Positions 24,257 through 25,825 of a DNA stretch of 25,825 nucleotides are shown piece after piece. The stretch spans positions 1 through 25,825 of the forward strand of contig JWZX01001608.1 in assembly GCA_001275005.1 (NCBI GenBank), in the 5' to 3' direction. Below the pieces are notes generated by a model. That model was given only the letters and a program-made list of their open reading frames with translations, did no database searches and was not told the origin of the DNA. Positions within the stretch are counted from its first letter, which is position 1, and every line of letters starts with the position of its first letter. This DNA is from Chrysochromulina tobinii (taxonomy: Eukaryota > Haptophyta > Prymnesiales > Chrysochromulinaceae). The translations under genes and the position numbers were made by a program.

Positions 24257-25825
24257 TCAGGCCTCGACGAGGTCCTTGACGGTGCGCTTGACGTTGCCCG
24301 AGTTCTTGAGCATGAGCGTCCGGTTGAGCTCGCGATTGCCGAACCCCATCTCCTCGAGATCATCGAGCAGCGGGTCCCAATCGGCCGCGGCGGCGAGGTC
24401 GCGCACGCACGCGTCGAGGTCGGCTCCATTCTTAGCAATCACAGCCTCGATGAGGCTCGCGTCGTTGAAGCCCATCGCGCGCAGCGCGCCTTTGGTGTCG
24501 AGCATGTTGGTCGCCTGCGAGGGCCCAGGGTCGGTGACGACGGCGGTGGAGGCAGCGTCTGCCTTGGCCTCCGCCAGCACTTCGGACGAAACCACCTCCA
24601 CGTACGAGCCGTCCTCCGAGATGGTGCCGTCCTTGGAGGCCTCGATCGGGAAGCCCGGCGCCGACGGTGTCGGTGCCGGGGGCATCATCTTATCGTGGGC
24701 GCCGTCGTGGGCGCCGTCGTGGGCGCCGTCGTGGGCGCCGTTGTGGGCTGCCGGGGGCATCATCTTATCGTGGGCGCCGTCGTGGGCGCCGTCGTGGGCG
24801 CCGTCGTGGGCGCCGTCGTCGGCGCCTTCGCCGTCGCCGTCGGCCTCCGTGGCCGCGAGAGCCTTCTTCTTGCGCTCGATTTCGTCGAGCGTCGCCTGCA
24901 GGTTCTCAAAGGCGGCGGAGTCCATCGTGGCCGACGTGTCGACGACGTGGATATGGCACCAGACGCGCTGACCAAACTTGCGCCGGCCGTGCGGCCCGGT
25001 GAGGCGCCAGTAGCCGAGGTAACGGCCGTGCTCGGATGGGGCGGTGAGCTCGACGGCCACGTCCACCTCCTCGCCGGGCTGCACCGGCGTCTCGCGCGAG
25101 ATGGGCACGGACATCTCCGTCGTCATCTGGTCTCCGCCAACGAAGAGCATCTTGGTTCCCGCGGGCCACGGCACCTGTGGGAAAATGGGAGGGAGGGAGG
25201 GGGGGCGTGTGAGCACAGGTGCGTGCAAGGCAGGTCCGCGAGCAGCTCATGGATACCCACGGGCGCCGTGGTAAGCACTTGCATGCAAGGCAGGTCCGCG
25301 AGCAGCTCAAGGATAGCTGATGGTGGGCACGCACCTCTCCCACGTTCTTGAGGCGCCAGATCTTGGTGAAGGCGGTGCCAGGAGAGACTTGGGTGCCGTC
25401 AAAGACGGTCACGTCACGGACGAAGCGGGCCGCCGGCATGCCATGCCAGCCCATGCCGCAGCGGCCGGCGAGGCCCGGAGGCATGCCGCCGTGGGCCGGG
25501 GGCATGCCGCCGGCGTGCGCGGCCGCCCATGCCGCCGCGCGCTGACGCCAGCCATGGGGGCGCCAAGGGCACCCGCCGTCCCCCATGGCGGCCGGGGCGG
25601 CATCAGCCACTCCCATGCGGCCGCCGACAGAGGGCGGGATCGCCTCGTATTGGGCCTTCTCGGCGGCGCTCAGCTTCTCGTACTCCGCCTGGCACAGGTC
25701 GTAGTTTTGGCCGCGCAGGTGGAAGCGCATGCCCACGATCGGGTTCATGCCCGAGCGGTCGCACTCGACGCCCGGGTGGAATCCCTGGCCGAAGGGATGG
25801 GGGGGGGTGGGGGGAGGGGCCACCG
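24257..25825 (-). CDS. NBR1-like selective autophagy receptor (5' end beyond the window)
   Basis: Minus-strand exons: beyond 25825 to 25335, then 25174-24257. Seen in order: a Pro-rich stretch; a ZZ-like segment (HPGVECDRSGMNPIVG, then GQNYDLCQAEYEKL) that lacks several usual cysteines; a Met/Gly/Pro-rich linker; the FW (four-tryptophan) domain, with all four Trp in KIWRL, VPWP, GYWRL and QRVWCH; a charged linker with two (GAHD)4 blocks; and two UBA domains (ALRAMGFNDASLIEAV and LEEMGFGNRELNRTL). Immediately before the second UBA lies DWDPLLDDL, closely matching the WDPI-type ATG8-interacting motif of plant NBR1. A second candidate, YVEV, lies at 24593-24604. NBR1 proteins bind ubiquitinated cargo through UBA domains and the phagophore through ATG8. 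A PB1 domain usually comes first and would be outside the window. The stop is TGA at 24257-24259. Confidence 0.9.
24676..24826 (-). repeat. 12-bp coding repeat, two blocks of four, encoding (GAHD)4
   Basis: The unit gtgggcgccgtc occurs in two blocks, each preceded by ccgggggcatcatcttatc, with an offset of 75 bases (25 codons). The encoded pattern is (GAHD)4-KMMPPAA-HN-(GAHD)4-KMMPPA in the linker between the FW and UBA domains. Confidence 0.9.
25175..25334 (-). other. NBR1-like gene intron, GT-AG, phase 0
   Basis: Donor GTGCGTGCCC at 25334; acceptor TTCCCACAG at 25175; the next exon begins GTGCCGTGG, sharing four bases. Splicing gives LKNVGE|VPWPAGT inside the FW domain. It contains the 60-bp tandem duplication and introner-like cores. 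Confidence 0.9.
25206..25315 (-). mobile_element. Introner-like element copy 3, tandemly duplicated (60-bp period)
   Basis: A segment at 25221-25255 recurs at 25281-25315 with two differences (agctgctcgcggacctgcct on the sense strand). Next to each lies an introner-like core: on the sense strand GCATGCAAGTGCTTACCACG followed by GCGCCC (25261-25285), and a decayed GCACGCACCTGTGCTCACACG (about 25204-25224). The pyrimidine-rich acceptor follows the second. Confidence 0.6.

Noticed and set aside
24248-25351. 367-codon plus-strand frame
   Set aside because: Antisense to the NBR1-like gene, whose FW and UBA domains are unmistakable; the Gly-Ala-Val repeats mirror the GAHD repeat.

Overview
The window is nuclear DNA from a GC-rich eukaryote, most likely a haptophyte-type microalga. 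Evidence: spliceosomal introns (16 modelled, GT-AG and probably two GC-AG), a plant/algal-type GT77 glycosyltransferase, an NBR1-type autophagy receptor, a dihydropyrimidinase, and a leucine-rich-repeat protein whose repeat wording I associate with haptophyte gene families. The lineage is an inference from style and recalled families; a pelagophyte or other alga is not excluded. No tRNA, rRNA, CRISPR array or prokaryotic operon was seen.

Layout. 401-1145 (+): short two-membrane-segment channel-like protein with an EF-hand, interrupted by one extra base. 1367-2315 (+): SAM-dependent methyltransferase, two exons. 2685-5595 (-): GT77-like Golgi glycosyltransferase, four exons, convergent with the methyltransferase. 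5596-6054: divergent intergenic region. 6055-17406 (+): giant protein of about 3,660 residues combining a Lys/Pro/Ala-rich N-terminus, a NACHT-type NTPase, two kinds of LRR, a Roc-COR GTPase module, a zinc-ribbon-like pair and a C-terminal ADP-ribosyltransferase-like (ART) domain. 17962-20550 (+): dihydropyrimidinase/hydantoinase-type amidohydrolase, seven exons. 20747-23310 (+): SKP1-like plus F-box-like plus LRR fusion, two exons. 24257-25825 (-): NBR1-like autophagy receptor, running off the right edge.

Two things stand out. First, the giant protein reads like an intracellular sensor (NACHT and LRR), a GTPase switch (Roc-COR) and an effector enzyme (ART) in one chain. Second, the introns: short elements sharing one core lie in introns of three unrelated genes; six of 16 introns begin with the same 4-6 bases that begin the downstream exon (a target-site-duplication-like signature); duplicated exon fragments are preserved inside introns; and most introns are built from one roughly 10-base repeat rich in branch-site-like CTGAT/TTGAT. 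Together these suggest active or recent intron gain by an introner-like process.

The genes are not an operon. The SKP1/F-box protein and the NBR1 receptor both point to ubiquitin and selective autophagy, and the giant protein to intracellular sensing, but any link between neighbours is speculation. Two single-base frame breaks (near 980 and 6487) may be assembly errors or real lesions.
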